64,000 bases of DNA, taken from the NCBI RefSeq assembly GCF_950023065.1, contig NC_088677.1:71821469-71885468 (forward strand), written 5' to 3'. Position 1 is the first letter of the stretch. Every line of letters begins with the position of its first letter. Made by a program: the position numbers and the translations under genes. The notes below the pieces were generated by a model, which saw only the letters and a program-made list of their open reading frames with translations, made no database searches and had not been told where the DNA came from. Source of the stretch: Planococcus citri (Eukaryota; Arthropoda; Insecta; Hemiptera; Pseudococcidae). Below, piece after piece: positions 1-12,510 of this stretch.

Positions 1-1186
1 TCTCTCTTACTCTGTGTTTCTTTCTCGGTCTCTCACACACTCGACTCTCGAGCTGCGCGATAATGTAATTACGCCATTTAGATAAACGTAAAAAGCGATA
101 TTATTTACGATCGTAGAAAATTACATCACACCGTCGCGGCGTCGTCGCTTTGCCTATACCCGTGCATGGTGTAGTTTTTGGAAGGATTTTTCATTCCTTT
201 TTGGCAACGTGCGTTGATGCTGCGCGGTACTTTCTGTGATCCATGTCAACAACCTAATGCACCAATTTGTTGTTTAGGCCATTTTTATGCTATGGAACGA
301 GTAAGTCTAACGAAGTTGAATGTCGACTTTAGTATACAGTTTACTCTGCTGCATTTTAGTATAAATCACCGGTTCCCTGGGACACACGCTCTGAAGCTCC
401 TATAGCACTTCTCCATCTCATCTACGAGTAGGTAAATTGACATTCGACGATGTCGTTAACTACAAACTTCGAGATTTCGAGACTGTTGCTTTTTGCCGTA
501 GCGGCGTCATATCACGTCACGATACGCAATGCGACGACGACGACGACGTCCCAGCTCACAGACGTGCTTTCGTCGTAAAAAAAATCTTCCTTTTCTGAGT
601 TCACGTATCGTATCGACACATCAGCGGATGGAAACATCGAGTTAATAGATGTAATAAATTCAACCTGTGAAATGGATTAAAACATCGCATGTTACCCTGC
701 CCCCCCCCACCCTAACCATTCGTATTCCTCAAGCTCTTCATTTAGAGTTCGTTTAATCGATTACGAAATCTACGAACATGCAACTGGTTGCAGTGTGTAA
801 CTTGAAGGAACGCGTGAAGAACGCCAGAAAAACCATCACGTAAAAGTGTTGCACAGTGATGATGATTTTTTTTGATTTCGGAATAATTTCCAACGAGACA
901 GTTTTCATTAGGGTAAAATTTTTGGATTTTCAAAATGGATTTTTGAATGGTGTCAGATGCAGATTTTTGGTGAATTTGGTATAACTTTGCAATTTTTCTC
1001 TAGTTTTGAACCAACTTTCAGGCAATTTTCTGCATTAAAATTTTTCATTTTCTTTGTGTTAGATTCAGATGTAGGTAATTTTTTAATTCAAAATGCATTT
1101 TTGGCCTTTTATTACGATTTTTCGATGCAATTTCTCAATAATTTATTTGGATGATTTTCCAAGTTTCCAAAAATTTTTGAACCAAA
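1..1186. other. Non-coding stretch, probably intronic, with a CGA microsatellite
   Basis: The first 700 bases are less A+T-rich than what follows and contain a pure (CGA)n run at about 532-548 and several CG-containing words. The rest becomes AT-rich with short T runs. An open frame at 178-405 begins at a non-ATG codon and resembles no family I know. I see no convincing exon, RNA gene or element end here. Confidence 0.5.
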
Positions 1187-1628
1187 TTAGATATGGGTGT
1201 GATTTATCGGCACGACAGAAAAAGGCGTTTTCACGACGAGAAAAGGGCATTTTAACGACAAAAAAGGACATTGCACGGGAAAATAATCATTTCACGACGA
1301 AAAAAGTTTTCAAACGACGGTAAATGAATTTGAACGACGATGTAAGATATTGCCCGACAGAATAATTTATTGCACGTCTATATAATATATTCAACGACAA
1401 AATGTGCACGACAAAAAAATGTAGAAATGAACGACAAAAAAAATGCAAGTTTATGGGAAAACGAACGACATGAAAAATTATAAACAGCACGTCACAAAAA
1501 ATTAAAAATAAAAAGTTCGTCTACTAAACCAGCAGTGCTTTTTTCGATTTCGCTGGCCTTCCATGAAGAACGAAGTATGAGCAAGTGTTCAGATCAATCA
1601 CGTAGAGAACTGTATAGTGTATGTACCT

Positions 1629-2158
1629 GGGTAATTCTCTAAAAAAAAAGGGTCAATTTTGATATTATGCGGGGTAACATTTCTATGAGAACAGTCAACC
1701 AGTGCTGCCACTTACCAGAAAAAAATGTTAGATTGGGAAGCTAGCAAAAATAATTAAAAATTGCTCTAAAATTGGCGCAAAAAGTGTGTGACAGTTTTCA
1801 AATGTGAAATGTGAACTTCCTATAGACTTATTGCAATTGCAATTTGCACAATACGAGTAATATACCTTTGTGTTCTATGATAATGAGAATGTGTCAATTT
1901 TTTTCCAAAAAAATGAAGTTCATGACACTTAATAACATTTATTTTTAAAAACATGGCGTGTGACAGCCAAGTCCAAGAACATTTGGGGTATAAAATTGAA
2001 TGTACACCAATGAAAGGAGGAGCTAAAAATCTCAATACCAAATGTGAAATGTGTGGGGAGGATGATCATTCAATGGACCAAAAAAAAGAAAAATTCATGC
2101 TAAAATCTCTGAGAAATTTGCCACGTACACGAATTTTACCTTTTTTTGAGAATTACCC
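1629..2158. mobile_element. Non-autonomous DNA element, GGGTAATTCTC ends, 4-bp target duplication ACCT
   Basis: The left end reads GGGTAATTCTCTAAAAAAA and the right end is its near reverse complement, TTTTTTTGAGAATTACCC. The element is flanked directly by ACCT on the left (1625-1628) and ACCT on the right (2159-2162), consistent with a 4-bp target-site duplication. The inverted match covers only about 22 bp. The element is nested inside the ACGAC-array element. An open frame starting at 1953 lies mostly inside it and runs past its right end. No transposase was recognised. Confidence 0.65.
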
Positions 2159-2342
2159 ACCTATACCTAAATGTACTATCACTTTTACTGATAAGGACGC
2201 GACAAGGTGGAAAGTTTCACAAACGTTCTCTACTCTCGTAAATTCATGTTTACAAGTTGTTTTTTTTTTCAAAAAGAGTAAATTTTTCGAATTTTTTTTT
2301 TTGGCGGGCAATAATTTATTTTCCCGGGCAATTACTTTTTAG
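1953..2342 (+). other. Open frame of unknown meaning with a broken zinc-knuckle-like string
   Basis: This 129-codon ATG frame encodes near residue 30 the string CEMCGEDDH, followed by a Lys where a C-X2-C-X4-H-X4-C zinc knuckle would have its last Cys. The C-terminal third is encoded by T-rich low-complexity DNA. The frame crosses the right boundary of the element at 2158, which argues against one conserved protein. It could be a decayed transposon-derived fragment or chance. I do not assign a function. Confidence 0.15.
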
Positions 2343-2540
2343 GCGGGCAATAATTTATTTGGATGTGGATTAGATTTCTTTCGCCGTTTGTATGAAATCA
2401 AATTGTCGTTCGTATTACCTAACTTGTCGTGCTGAACTGTCGTTAAAAATCGTCGTTGAAATAGCCTATTTTGTCGTTCAAATGGTCTGTCGTTCGAATC
2501 ACTTTTTCTGTCGTGCCGATATATATTTCCCATTAGATAT

Positions 2541-3336
2541 TAGTCTGAGAGAATCAATTCATCGATCTGAAATCGAATTCCATATAATTTCCAAATAATA
2601 TGTATCTTATTCCGGATCAGTTTTCCAATGTCGAATGTCGATGGCCCGATGGATTGCTTGACAATGTCCCGATTTTGAGAAGATTTCAAAATGAATCTGT
2701 TGAGAGCGCGCGATCGGTGAAGTTTTCTCAGATACACGTTTTTTTTCAAACTTTATTTTTTTGGCCATGTTGCACCCCCCTTTTGGGACCTCGGGAAAAT
2801 CATATGTTATACCTTAGGGTATGAGCAAGTTTTGAAAAAAAATTCAGCCATGTCACCCCACCCCCCAATTTTTTTCTGCCCCTTCAAAGTTTTCAACCCC
2901 CTGAAAAACTAAGAAAATGCTGGGGAAAAATTTCAAAAAATTACTGTGTGTACCCCTACATGATGTACACAATCTGTGAAAATTTCAACATTTTTCGTCA
3001 ACCCCCTCCGAGAAATAAATCTTTGAATTTTTGATGTTTAGGGGACAGTTTCTCTGAAAGGAGAGGGGGTGGAAGGTCAAAAATTAATATGGAGGGTTTT
3101 TACATCAAGGATGACTTTTTGGACCACTTTCGATCCATTATGGATCAAAGGCCATTTCACCCATCTTATAGGGGAGTCCCTTTCATTTTTGAAGGGAAAA
3201 TTTAAACTTCATAGAACAAAAATCATCAAACTTTTCCTTTAAAAAAATCGTATCTTTTGTGAAAAACTTTCTTGAAAAAAAACTTGTCTACAAAAGAAGA
3301 AAACTCTCTCCAAAAATTGTTCGTCGTGAAACAAAA
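2541..3336. other. AT-rich degenerate repeat sequence, no gene
   Basis: The stretch is T- and A-rich with repeated CCCCC/GGGGG runs and words such as CCTTTTGGGACC, typical of the degenerate repeated sequence seen elsewhere in the window. No reading frame or splice pair is persuasive. Confidence 0.4.
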
Positions 3337-3540
3337 TTTATTCTAGACCTCGACTTTCAAAAAAATCTTTGAAGGAAACTTCATTTTTGAGAAATCTTCT
3401 CTTCTTTTTGGAAGAATGTTTTCAGAAGAAACTTCCCCAAAAAACATTTTAGTAAAAACGAAAGATTTCTAAAAATGAAGTTTTCTTCAAAGATTTTGAA
3501 AACTTCATTTTTGGAAGTTGAGGTCCAGAATAAGTAAATT
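3337..3540. repeat. Imperfect inverted repeat (hairpin)
   Basis: TTTATTCTAGACCTCGACTTT and the following bases to about 3405 match, with mismatches, the reverse complement of 3463-3540, which ends AAGTTGAGGTCCAGAATAAG. Arms are about 70 bases with a spacer near 60. It may be the core of a small foldback element; no target duplication was found. Confidence 0.6.
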
Positions 3541-6500
3541 CAATTTTTGAAAAAAAAAACATTTTTGCTTTAGAGGAGGGATGAAATCTGAAAAATTTTC
3601 AGGGGACCCTCATTTTTTGTCCATGGGCCCACATTGGCTCTCGACAGCACTGATAATGAAATTAAAACTCAAAATATTCAAACAATAGAAGTAGGTAGGT
3701 AGGTACATACGTTCAGAAAATGTTATTTCGAATTTGTTTACATTTTCCCGCCAAAACTACATTTGACAGATGATCCAATTTTCAGAGTTTAATTTTTATT
3801 TTAAAGCCTTTTAAAGTATCCAGGTGCTTGAATTTTGTGATTGAGCTGCTGAAATCCTTACTATGAACTATTCTACGTCTCAACCCGTTGAAAACTCAAG
3901 ATCAGTGAAAAATGAGACTATCGTTTAAAAGATGTATGGAGAGTCAGAAGATCCCAAAACTTATCAATAGTACATTTTTTAGACCAGTCAAAATATTTAG
4001 CCCATGCTTTCTTTTCACAATACATATTACTAAATGGAAAAATAATTCATATTGGGAGGTATAATTTAGAGAAATGATTCCAAAAACGTAAACAATACTA
4101 TTTTCACATTTCCTAGAACGAATTCCGCTCACTCGTTATCTGCTTCAGGTTTGATTATTTCTGGAAAAAACAAACTCTCTATTCCATTTCCATCTATAGC
4201 GACAATTATATACAATAAAATTGTCGTTTAAGGCGAATTCAGGTAGCACCACCAACGAAACCCGACACTAAAGTACCTGATTTTTATAGTAATTGCTAAA
4301 TAATTGTCAAAACATTTCAAATCCTACTCCTACCTACGAAACAAAGCGAAAAATCCAACGGTAAGATTTCTACTATACCTATAAAAGCGATATTCGTCGT
4401 CAGGTTTTAGAAAGGTACCTCTATACTAAGTACACTCACACACAAACGATATTCCACAGAAATGAAAAAAAAATACTCTCTCGACAAAAACCTACTATAA
4501 GGTGAAAAAAATATATACAAAAAAAAAAAGAAGGAAACCGCTACAATTATAAATAAAAAAAACGACGACACATTTTCACTAATATACCAAGAATACGTAA
4601 TAAAGTACACACGAACACGACAACCGTTTCTTTTATGTAACTTATGAGCTGGAAAAAATACTCTTAAGTCTTCTTATGGTGTTTAGCTCGACGAGAAACG
4701 AGCCAGCAAAAATATACGAGAAATAGAGGTAAATAAAACGCATGCACGGACACGTTTGTTACCATAACTAACTGAGAGTGAGAAGACCTCCTAGGAGGTG
4801 ATAATTCGGCAGATTCGACGGTAGGTATTTACTCGCTCTGCGGTTTTTTCTAGCGACGAGATTTAAATTAGAAGTAATTTTTAAAGATTTTCGAATCATG
4901 TGTCAAGTTGCAGTGGAATATATCGAGGAATTTATACGTTCGGTGCTGAAATACGACACGGTCATTTAATTTAATTGATTGAAGAGAGGAGGGAGGAGGG
5001 TGTAGGGCATTGACAGATATTGCCTTTTTTTTGAAACGAAGAGAATTTCACGAAGGTGTGCGGGCTTCAATGCAAAACAGTTGATGGGCTCGAGGCTCTC
5101 AAATGACCCCCCCCCATAGACTGTGGGTACAAATCGAACTGAACTTTCATAATCATTTCTGAGAGGTCCCAAATTGAACAAAATTTCGAACTTTAATGAA
5201 AAGTTCACAGAAATTTCGTTCAATATCGTGAATCTCAAAACAGGTTCACTACGAAAGTCCATTCTCGATATTCAACGTCATCATCGAACTTGAGGCACGA
5301 ACTGTTTGTCGTGGGCGCTTCGAGGAACGAGGATCGTGGATGTTACATTTTCTCATTTCCGACCAACGATTGAAGAGAAAATAGACGATGATTTCAATTA
5401 ACGGATATAAAAGATAGACGCATGGAAATCGGCATATTAAAAAGGCCCATTCGAAACGACGCCTCGTCGCCTTTCGCCTCATCACCAATGTCCGAGCCTC
5501 GAACACGATACGACGATAAAAGAGGTGAAAAAATACGATCGTCATCGTCTCGTAATATAAATTTCATTCGTTTTGAAAGAACCGCGTGCGTGTGCTTATA
5601 GGCCTGCTATGCCTGCGTATACGTCAACATCGCAGCAGACGAACCATATCTAGGTCGAAGTCCAAATCTCAACTTGAGAGAAGAAGCTCATAGAAACCCA
5701 CATCGAATAACAAGAAGTGGCACCGGCGATGGTAATGAGCCGATGACATTGATGCTGTTTGTCTGTTATTGTTACATGATCAACGGTAATATGTACTCGA
5801 ATCATCTGGATTTCGACTCTGATTATTGTATGACTCTCTGTGAGAGTGATTCTATGAATTGATCGTGGATAAAGAGACAGAAAGATGCTCGCAGACAGAG
5901 AAGAAAATAGTAATATCTTTGGTCCTGTTGGGTACATTGATACATAGGTTGGTATGTGTTTATGTAATAATGTTACATGCAATGGTACCCAATGCCAACA
6001 GTATTTGTAAAGCTATGTACAACACGAATGATTTTCTTCCAATAATTACTCCTGACGTCCAATTCAATACAACGAATACGAAATTTTGTAACCAAGTTTG
6101 CATAAAAATGTCCAATAATGTGGGAAAAATCACTACCGTTCGATTATACGAGTATATACTCGTACCTAGACCTACGAAGCAATAACTCGATACATACATA
6201 AATTACTCTCGAGACTTTATCTCATACAGCAACAGTTCATTTTAATTATAGAACGAGAATCGATTACTACACAAATACGTAGGTTGTCTTTTTTCTGCGT
6301 TAAACAAACATATCTAACTACACGAGTGAGTACATTGTACATTAGATACCTATATAAACTTATCAATTACCAGCATACAATTTTTTTCATTTATCATAAA
6401 TTCGAAATATTTACTCCTACATAATTAGTAGCCATAGAGATAGCCAGGCTATTATAAAATATTATACGAGAGATTCGTGGAAATTAGTAAAATATATTCC

Positions 6501-7899
6501 TAAATAGGTCGTCGTCCTAACGTTGAACTATATACCTAAAACAATCATCATAAAGCACACGATTTGCGCTAACAAATTTACGAAAAAAAAGTAAAATAAT
6601 GCGAACACAATGTGTAATATTCACGTAGCCAGGTAGGTACCATTATTATACAATGTATATTTGTACACGATTTGGATTCGAGTTTCCATTTAAGGTGAAA
6701 ATGAGATATGCAAATACTCGCATACAGTAAAATAATTATTACAGTGGGACCGACGCGACGACTTGACAGACGACTGTGCCTATCACAACCATGCAAAATA
6801 TCGTCGTCGAATTCGTGTCGTCCTCGATACAGACGTAGACCTTATCGCCGAACGTGCGTGTAATCGGTGCAATAATTTCATCAAATATGCAACTATGGTT
6901 ATCTAATTATAAGAGACTGAAATTTTTGCTCTATACGATTGTGAAAGTGTAACAACGATTGACGTCAATGTTTTTGCGAATTCTTTTCGTAAATTGATCA
7001 CTAATGCTGTGGATCTCGAACCGAGAGAGAGACACAGGCAGCATCAAAAAAGTATTAGGGTCAAAATAATGAAAATTTGAAATTTTTTGGTCATTTTTTC
7101 CTGAAACAAGTTGTGTTGAAAAAATTAAGATTGAAGTGTTTCTTACCAAAGTGTTATTTTTTAGATATATTTTTTTTTTTATCATTCTTAATCTTTTTAT
7201 TGTACCAGTTGGCCCAATTTTTTGTCAAATCCTCAACTCCAGGCAAATTTTCCAATTTTTGGTTGAAATTTCAAGGAGGAGGAGGGGAGTGCTCTTTTCT
7301 TTGTCATGCCATTGAAGCCACCTATCACCTATAATTTCGAGAATATTAAGTACGGATAAGGTTACAAAAAAAAGTTCAGCAAAGTTCAGTTTTCTCATTT
7401 TCGCTCAAAATACCTCAAGAATGAACATTTTGAGAAAAAATCTAATCAAACTTTGGGGAGTGAAAGTCTATATTTTATAAACTCATTTCTCGTCTTTTTT
7501 GGAAAGAATTTTTAGCACTTGAAATTGATTTTTCGTGATTAAAAAAAAGAAATAAAATCAGAAATCAATTCAAGTAGAATTTTATCATTTTTACTTTTGG
7601 TTTCAATTTGAGTATTTCTGGAAGATTTGGGGCTTCGGTTTTGATTTCGAAGCTCAAAGAAAACTGCCCTAAAATGCACTGGCACAACCTGAACCTACTT
7701 TTTCAATTTCTCAATAAAAATTTCAGATTTTAGCTGGTAAAAAAATAAATATTTTAAACTGATTTAAATAATGGTAAAGAGTGAAAATTGGAACAGTTAA
7801 GACTCGCTGAATCCAATATGACGATGAAAAACAAAATCAAACATCATTTTTTTCAAAAAAAAAGTAACTTTAGTAACCAAAAAATCCTAAAAAAGTTAC
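3541..7899. other. Mostly lower-copy non-coding DNA, no gene recognised
   Basis: From about 3620 to 6930 the sequence contains CG-bearing words, TACCTAC/GTAGGTA strings and few obvious repeats, in contrast to the AT-rich flanks. Overlapping open frames on both strands near 5.0-6.2 kb are under about 110 codons, lack recognisable domains and are not framed by good splice sites. From 7.0 to 7.9 kb the DNA becomes AT-rich and degenerate. In a single-intron model for the minus-strand gene at 57.9 kb this would be intron. Confidence 0.4.
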
Positions 7900-9350
7900 C
7901 AAAAAAGTTAAGGACAAAGCATGGGCAAAATAAAAAGAACAAAACTTCTCGTTTTTGATTAAAATCTAAAAAAAATTGAAATTTTTTGACAATTGAAGCA
8001 AAAATTATTCACGCAATTTCTGACAAAAGCAAGATTTTTTGAAAATTTCAGTAAGACACAAAGCTTCTTTTTTTTTTTTTTAGCAATTTTTGACAAAAAA
8101 GCGACTCATTAAGCAGACAATTTTGGGAAAATATTGAAATTTTTTGGAGAATCTTTGAAATTTTGACCAAAAAACCACAATTTTTAGAAACTTTTTGGCA
8201 ATTTAAATCAAAGGTGAGACTTTTTGCTACTTTTAGCAACAACGGAGACTTCGACAGTAATTTTAGTAAAAAGCAAGGCTCGCAACTTTTGGAAAAAAAT
8301 GGGAAACTTTTCAACAATTTTACTACAAAGTGGGAATTTTTGACAGTACTTAGTTAGGTAAATTAGCAAAATGCAAGATTTTGAAAGTTTTTTGGAAAAG
8401 CATGATTTTTCGAGTATTGGAGAAAAAAGCGAAAGTTTGGGTAGTTTTTGGGGGAAAAAAGAAACATGATAGCAATTTTGTTGAAAAGCAAAAATATTTG
8501 CTGAAATGTAGACAAAAACTTTGAGAATTTTAGCTATAGCAAGACTGTTTGGCAATTATTGGCAAAAAAGTGATTTTTTCGAAATTTTTCTCGAAGAAAT
8601 CGCACTACTTAGTAATTTTTTAATAAAAATGGGACACTTCGGTAATTTTTGGACATATAATTTTTGAAAACAAAATCATTTTTTGTCATTTTTCCCCAAA
8701 AAGCAGGACATTTTGGCAGTTAGTGACAAATAAGCAATAATTTTGCTAAAAAACGAAAATTTTTATTGAAAAGAAAGACATTGACAATTTTAGCAAAAAG
8801 CAGAATTGTTTGGCAATTCTTATGTTAGCAAAGAAGTGATTTTTTTCGCAATTTTTGTCAAAGTTGGACTATTTTGCAACTTTTTGACAAATATAGCACG
8901 ACATTCTAGTCTTTTTTGGCAAGAAAGAAGCTAAACTTTTGAGGAAAAAGCAATATTTTTCCACTTTTTTAAAAAAAAGTAATACCTACTAACAAAATAT
9001 TGCAGTTTTTTTCGTTGCGAAAAACCACAATTTTGAGCAAGGAACGAGGCTTTTTGGCAATTTTGGAAAAATGGCGGGATTTGTTATTATTTTTGGAAAA
9101 GCAGGGCTGGCAATTTTGGCAAATCATTTTTTTTGCAAATTTTGTCGAAAGACAAATATTTTTTTCATTTTTTCATTTTTGGTCATTTTGATAATTTCTG
9201 ATAAAAGAAAAAAAAAATTGGAAAAAAATAAGTTTTTGGTTGAGGGGGAGGGGAGGGAAGGAGGAAATCACAATTTTTTTCGCAAAGAAATGTGGCTTTT
9301 TGGCAACTTTTTCTTTGAAAATAATCTCCTCTTTAAAGATCTTTCTTGAA
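7900..9350. repeat. Highly degenerate array of TTTTGGCAATTTT / AAAAAGCGAGACTTTT-type units
   Basis: The block is built from variants of one theme: a 'TTTTGGCAATTTT' or 'TTTTGACAAAAAAGCGA' segment followed by 'GACTTTTT', recurring every few tens of bases with many indels. The same theme is seen again at about 49010-49450. It looks like an old satellite-like or transposon-derived sequence. The open frames inside are by-products of low complexity. Confidence 0.5.
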
Positions 9351-10693
9351 TGACTTTCAATTATTTAAAATGAGGGTCTTCACCGAATTTGATCAAAATC
9401 CTTCCCCTCATGAAAGCTTTTTTTATGGCCACTAATGTTTTTGTAACGTTATCACATCGGTATTGTTATTTTTCTGTTTCTATAGGTTGTTTGCCACATT
9501 GTACGACGATCTTGTACGACTCACTGGAATGATTTGACACTAAGAAACCCAGCAATTCGGTCATCTACCTGGAATCTTGGACCTTCTTTGAAGGACTTAG
9601 CAAAACATGAGACTGGTCAACAATTCCATCGATCATATAACAAGCCATTCTGGCCACATACGTCGCGTCGCCTACTAAGTACATCAAATATTCATTATCA
9701 TCCTTCCATCATGAAAATTCGGAAAAGATAACACCGAATTTTATGCAAGATTAAAGTATAAGGCGACGACGAAGGGATCCAAACCATCACTGCCACTCAT
9801 ATCAACATTGACAATTGACAGGTTTTCGATGGTGGCGCCGGATTCGAATTCGAAGTCAATTTCCAACCATGAAGAGTTCTTAGGAACACCATAGGCTCAC
9901 CATAACGATAACGACTGCAACAGTTAATTGATCGCAGTACGACAGACAGCCCGCAGCCTTGGTTGAAAATTACCAACTAGGTATTGGTTTTTTTTTCTCG
10001 CTCGCGTTTTTTTTCTTTTTTTTTGTGGTTAATAAAAATGTCACGCGTTGTCCGCGTAACCCCAGTCGCGGCCCGAACATTCTTAAGCTAATTCTTCTGT
10101 TCGGTTGTCCGCTCGAGTGACAATTAAAAGAGAGAATGTGCGTTGAGCTGTACTCGTATGTATTATGGCATGGCGCTCGCTTATTACTAATGCGACCAAG
10201 TCGAAGAAGATCTCTCGTGAAATAATTATCATCGCCTGTTTAAACGACTCACACAAGAAAAATACAGTAAGTATACTCGCGCTTACCGAGTATATCTAAT
10301 TTAAATCTGACCAGCGCGCGACCAGTACTGCGGCGGCGATGATGTCCGAGATATGCGTCGACATATTACACACACAGATAGATAGATAGATAGAGAGAGA
10401 GATGGGCTCACAAGACGGCGGGATGCGATGCTAAGTTGCCTGCCGTGTTCTACATCGAAACGTTGACAAGCTGACTTGACGCGCGCGGATTTTTCAATCT
10501 TTTCGAAACTCGAAAACTTTCACCGTTCAGCTTGTAGGTATATCGAGCTTATCGCGGACACAACACGAGGATGGGACTTTTTGCAAAGCCAGCACGCATC
10601 GCTGAGATTAATTCGATTAGCGGCGCCGCAAAAAGAGAACCGATAATGGGAACGTCTCAATGGCAGCGACGGATGTGAGTAAGAGTATACATA
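9351..10693. other. Lower-copy non-coding stretch with a GATA microsatellite
   Basis: No gene is supported. A 65-codon frame at 9534-9731 shows no family resemblance. A (CA)n-(GATA)n-(GA)n microsatellite lies at about 10369-10403. The part from 10.0 to 10.7 kb is richer in CG words than its neighbours. Confidence 0.4.
10369..10403. repeat. CA / GATA / GA compound microsatellite
   Basis: ACACACA is followed by about four GATA units and then GAGAGAGAGA. It is a simple-sequence tract. Confidence 0.85.
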
Positions 10694-11590
10694 CAGGGTG
10701 TCCCAGTAATCTTCCGTCAAATGTCAACTGAATAACTGAATACTATGTCCGTTTGAAAAAAATTCTGAATGTTGCAACGAGCGGTCTCATGTCGTAAAAT
10801 GGCCAAGATTCGAAATCTTCGAATCGAATTTCAACCTCCTCCCTCTCCCCCTCAATCCCAGCTAAAAGCTCAAAACTTCATTTCAAAATTTTAAAATAAG
10901 GAAAAAATTGATTAAAGGATAAGCATCACGTGTGAATTTTCTTTTAGATTTATGATCTTCACCAAATCATACAAAATTCTTGGTTATTTTAATCATGACC
11001 AAAAAATTGGCACCACTGTAATCCAAAATATTTCCACTGTTTCAAAAATGATATGTATCTTTCGATGTTTTGTCATGATAGATTAATTCAAAATATTTAA
11101 AAAGAAAACATTTCAAAACACGAATTTAACCCCCCCCCCTCCACCCACCCAAAAAAGCAATTTGCAAATTTTTCAAACGCTCGGTAGAACCTTAAAAGTG
11201 GTCTTGGATTTCGACAACAATGGCTTCTGGATCGACGTGGAATCTCAAATACTATCTTTTGGAACTGATCCATTTTTCCTAAAACAGGTTGGGTCAGGAC
11301 CATGTCAGGACTAGAGCGAAAAAATGACAATTTTTACAAAAATGTTCTCTCTTTGAGGTTCCATATCTCCCCTCCAAAGGTACCTCCGGAGCTAAAAAAT
11401 TTTCTAGACGACTTTCAGCTCAAGATGAAGGTTTCAACTGAATTCGGTGGAAATCCTGCGACATTTTTTTTCGCGAACCACCCTTCTTAGTGTACCTAGT
11501 CATCTAATACAGTAATATTTTGTACTACAATTCGGAATTCCTGAATTGAAATGAGGTAGAATTCTCTCTGTATGTAAATTATACCTATTG

Positions 11591-11674
11591 ACTCACTTAT
11601 CATCACTTTTCTTACTCTTTTGACAAAAATTCGAACTCACCTGAAACAAAGAAACACATCAAACTATGGATTAG
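11591..11674 (-). other. Predicted recursive splice site 3 (zero-length exon)
   Basis: On the minus strand TTTCTTTGTTTCAG|GTGAGT places an intact 3' splice site directly against a consensus donor; the junction lies between 11641 and 11640. A CTAAT branch-point-like word lies about 30 bases upstream (minus-strand sense; 11670-11674). Downstream are further donor-like words: GTAAGA starting at 11615 and GTGAGT starting at 11596, which would define tiny exons of 25 or 44 nt. The identical 20-mer occurs at 23.65 and 39.29 kb. In flies such fused sites are ratchet points in long introns. The site sits in the presumed intron of the gene starting at 57919. No transcript evidence is available here. 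Confidence 0.6.
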
Positions 11675-12510
11675 AGGATTGAAAACAAAATTTGAGAAGA
11701 AAAATTTGAAATTTCAAGCATTTTGTCAAAACAATGATAAAATGACCATTTTATTTTAGAATTAATTGGTATAAAAACAAGCCAAACCTTTTCAAAATGT
11801 TTATTAATTGAAGAACATTGCGACTTCGAGGAGGAGGGGTGGTGAGGGGAGGGAGGGGGAGTTCAAGAAATGAACTGATACTTCAAGTTAGCATCACCAA
11901 CCATTCTTTTGTTGAAAAACTTGAGGTTGGAACTTATATCCAAAAAATGAATGGACATTCGAACTCAACACTCTTGAAAACCCAGCAAAGGACGAGCACA
12001 CGTGATTTTAAATGTTCTGGAATTTGGCCATATTTGGGAAACTGATTGGTGGTGGAGGTAGGGGAAGGAAAAATTGATATTCGACATGGAACTTTTGAAT
12101 GAGCCCAGTAACAATCGATATGTCACCTCACTAATTTTTTGAAGGGATTTCGATTAAAATTGAGCATCCTTATGGTGTCGAGATCCCATTCTGAATTTTA
12201 GTAGATGGGAGAGAGGATAAAACAGTGCCATAATATATGGTGTCATTTTTTCCACCTTTCAAATGGTAGCCTTCAACTTTTGTATTCATCGTAAAAAATT
12301 GATCATTCACAGTGAAAGTTCAATTTGAAAAAATTTTCAATTTTAAATTCGTTTATTGATTCAACTGAGATGATTCATGAGTTCATCTCCCAAGATAAAA
12401 AACACATCATTTCAGAAATGGTTGAAAATAGTCTGAATTGGCCTTTTGAACTGTCTGCTCGAAAAATACTGGCAACAAAATTGTATCAAAAAACATTTTT
12501 AAAAAAATTA

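Larger units (their letters stand above)
1187..2540. mobile_element. Foldback-type element with arrays of ACGAC motifs in both arms
   Basis: TATCGGCACGACAGAAAAAG at about 1205-1224 recurs as its reverse complement near 2502-2522, and weaker similarity extends outward on both sides. The left arm, to about 1500, carries at least ten ACGAC words spaced roughly 20-30 bases apart. The right arm, about 2400-2520, carries at least seven GTCGT words, which are the same motif reversed. Arrayed subterminal motifs in inverted orientation are typical of transposase-binding regions in some DNA transposons, but the family is not identified. The interior is interrupted by a second element at 1629-2158. No clear target-site duplication was found, so the outer limits are approximate. 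Confidence 0.55.

Noticed and set aside
5650..6199. Overlapping frames of about 110 codons on both strands as genes
   Set aside because: They overlap on opposite strands, have no recognisable domains and no splice or start context.
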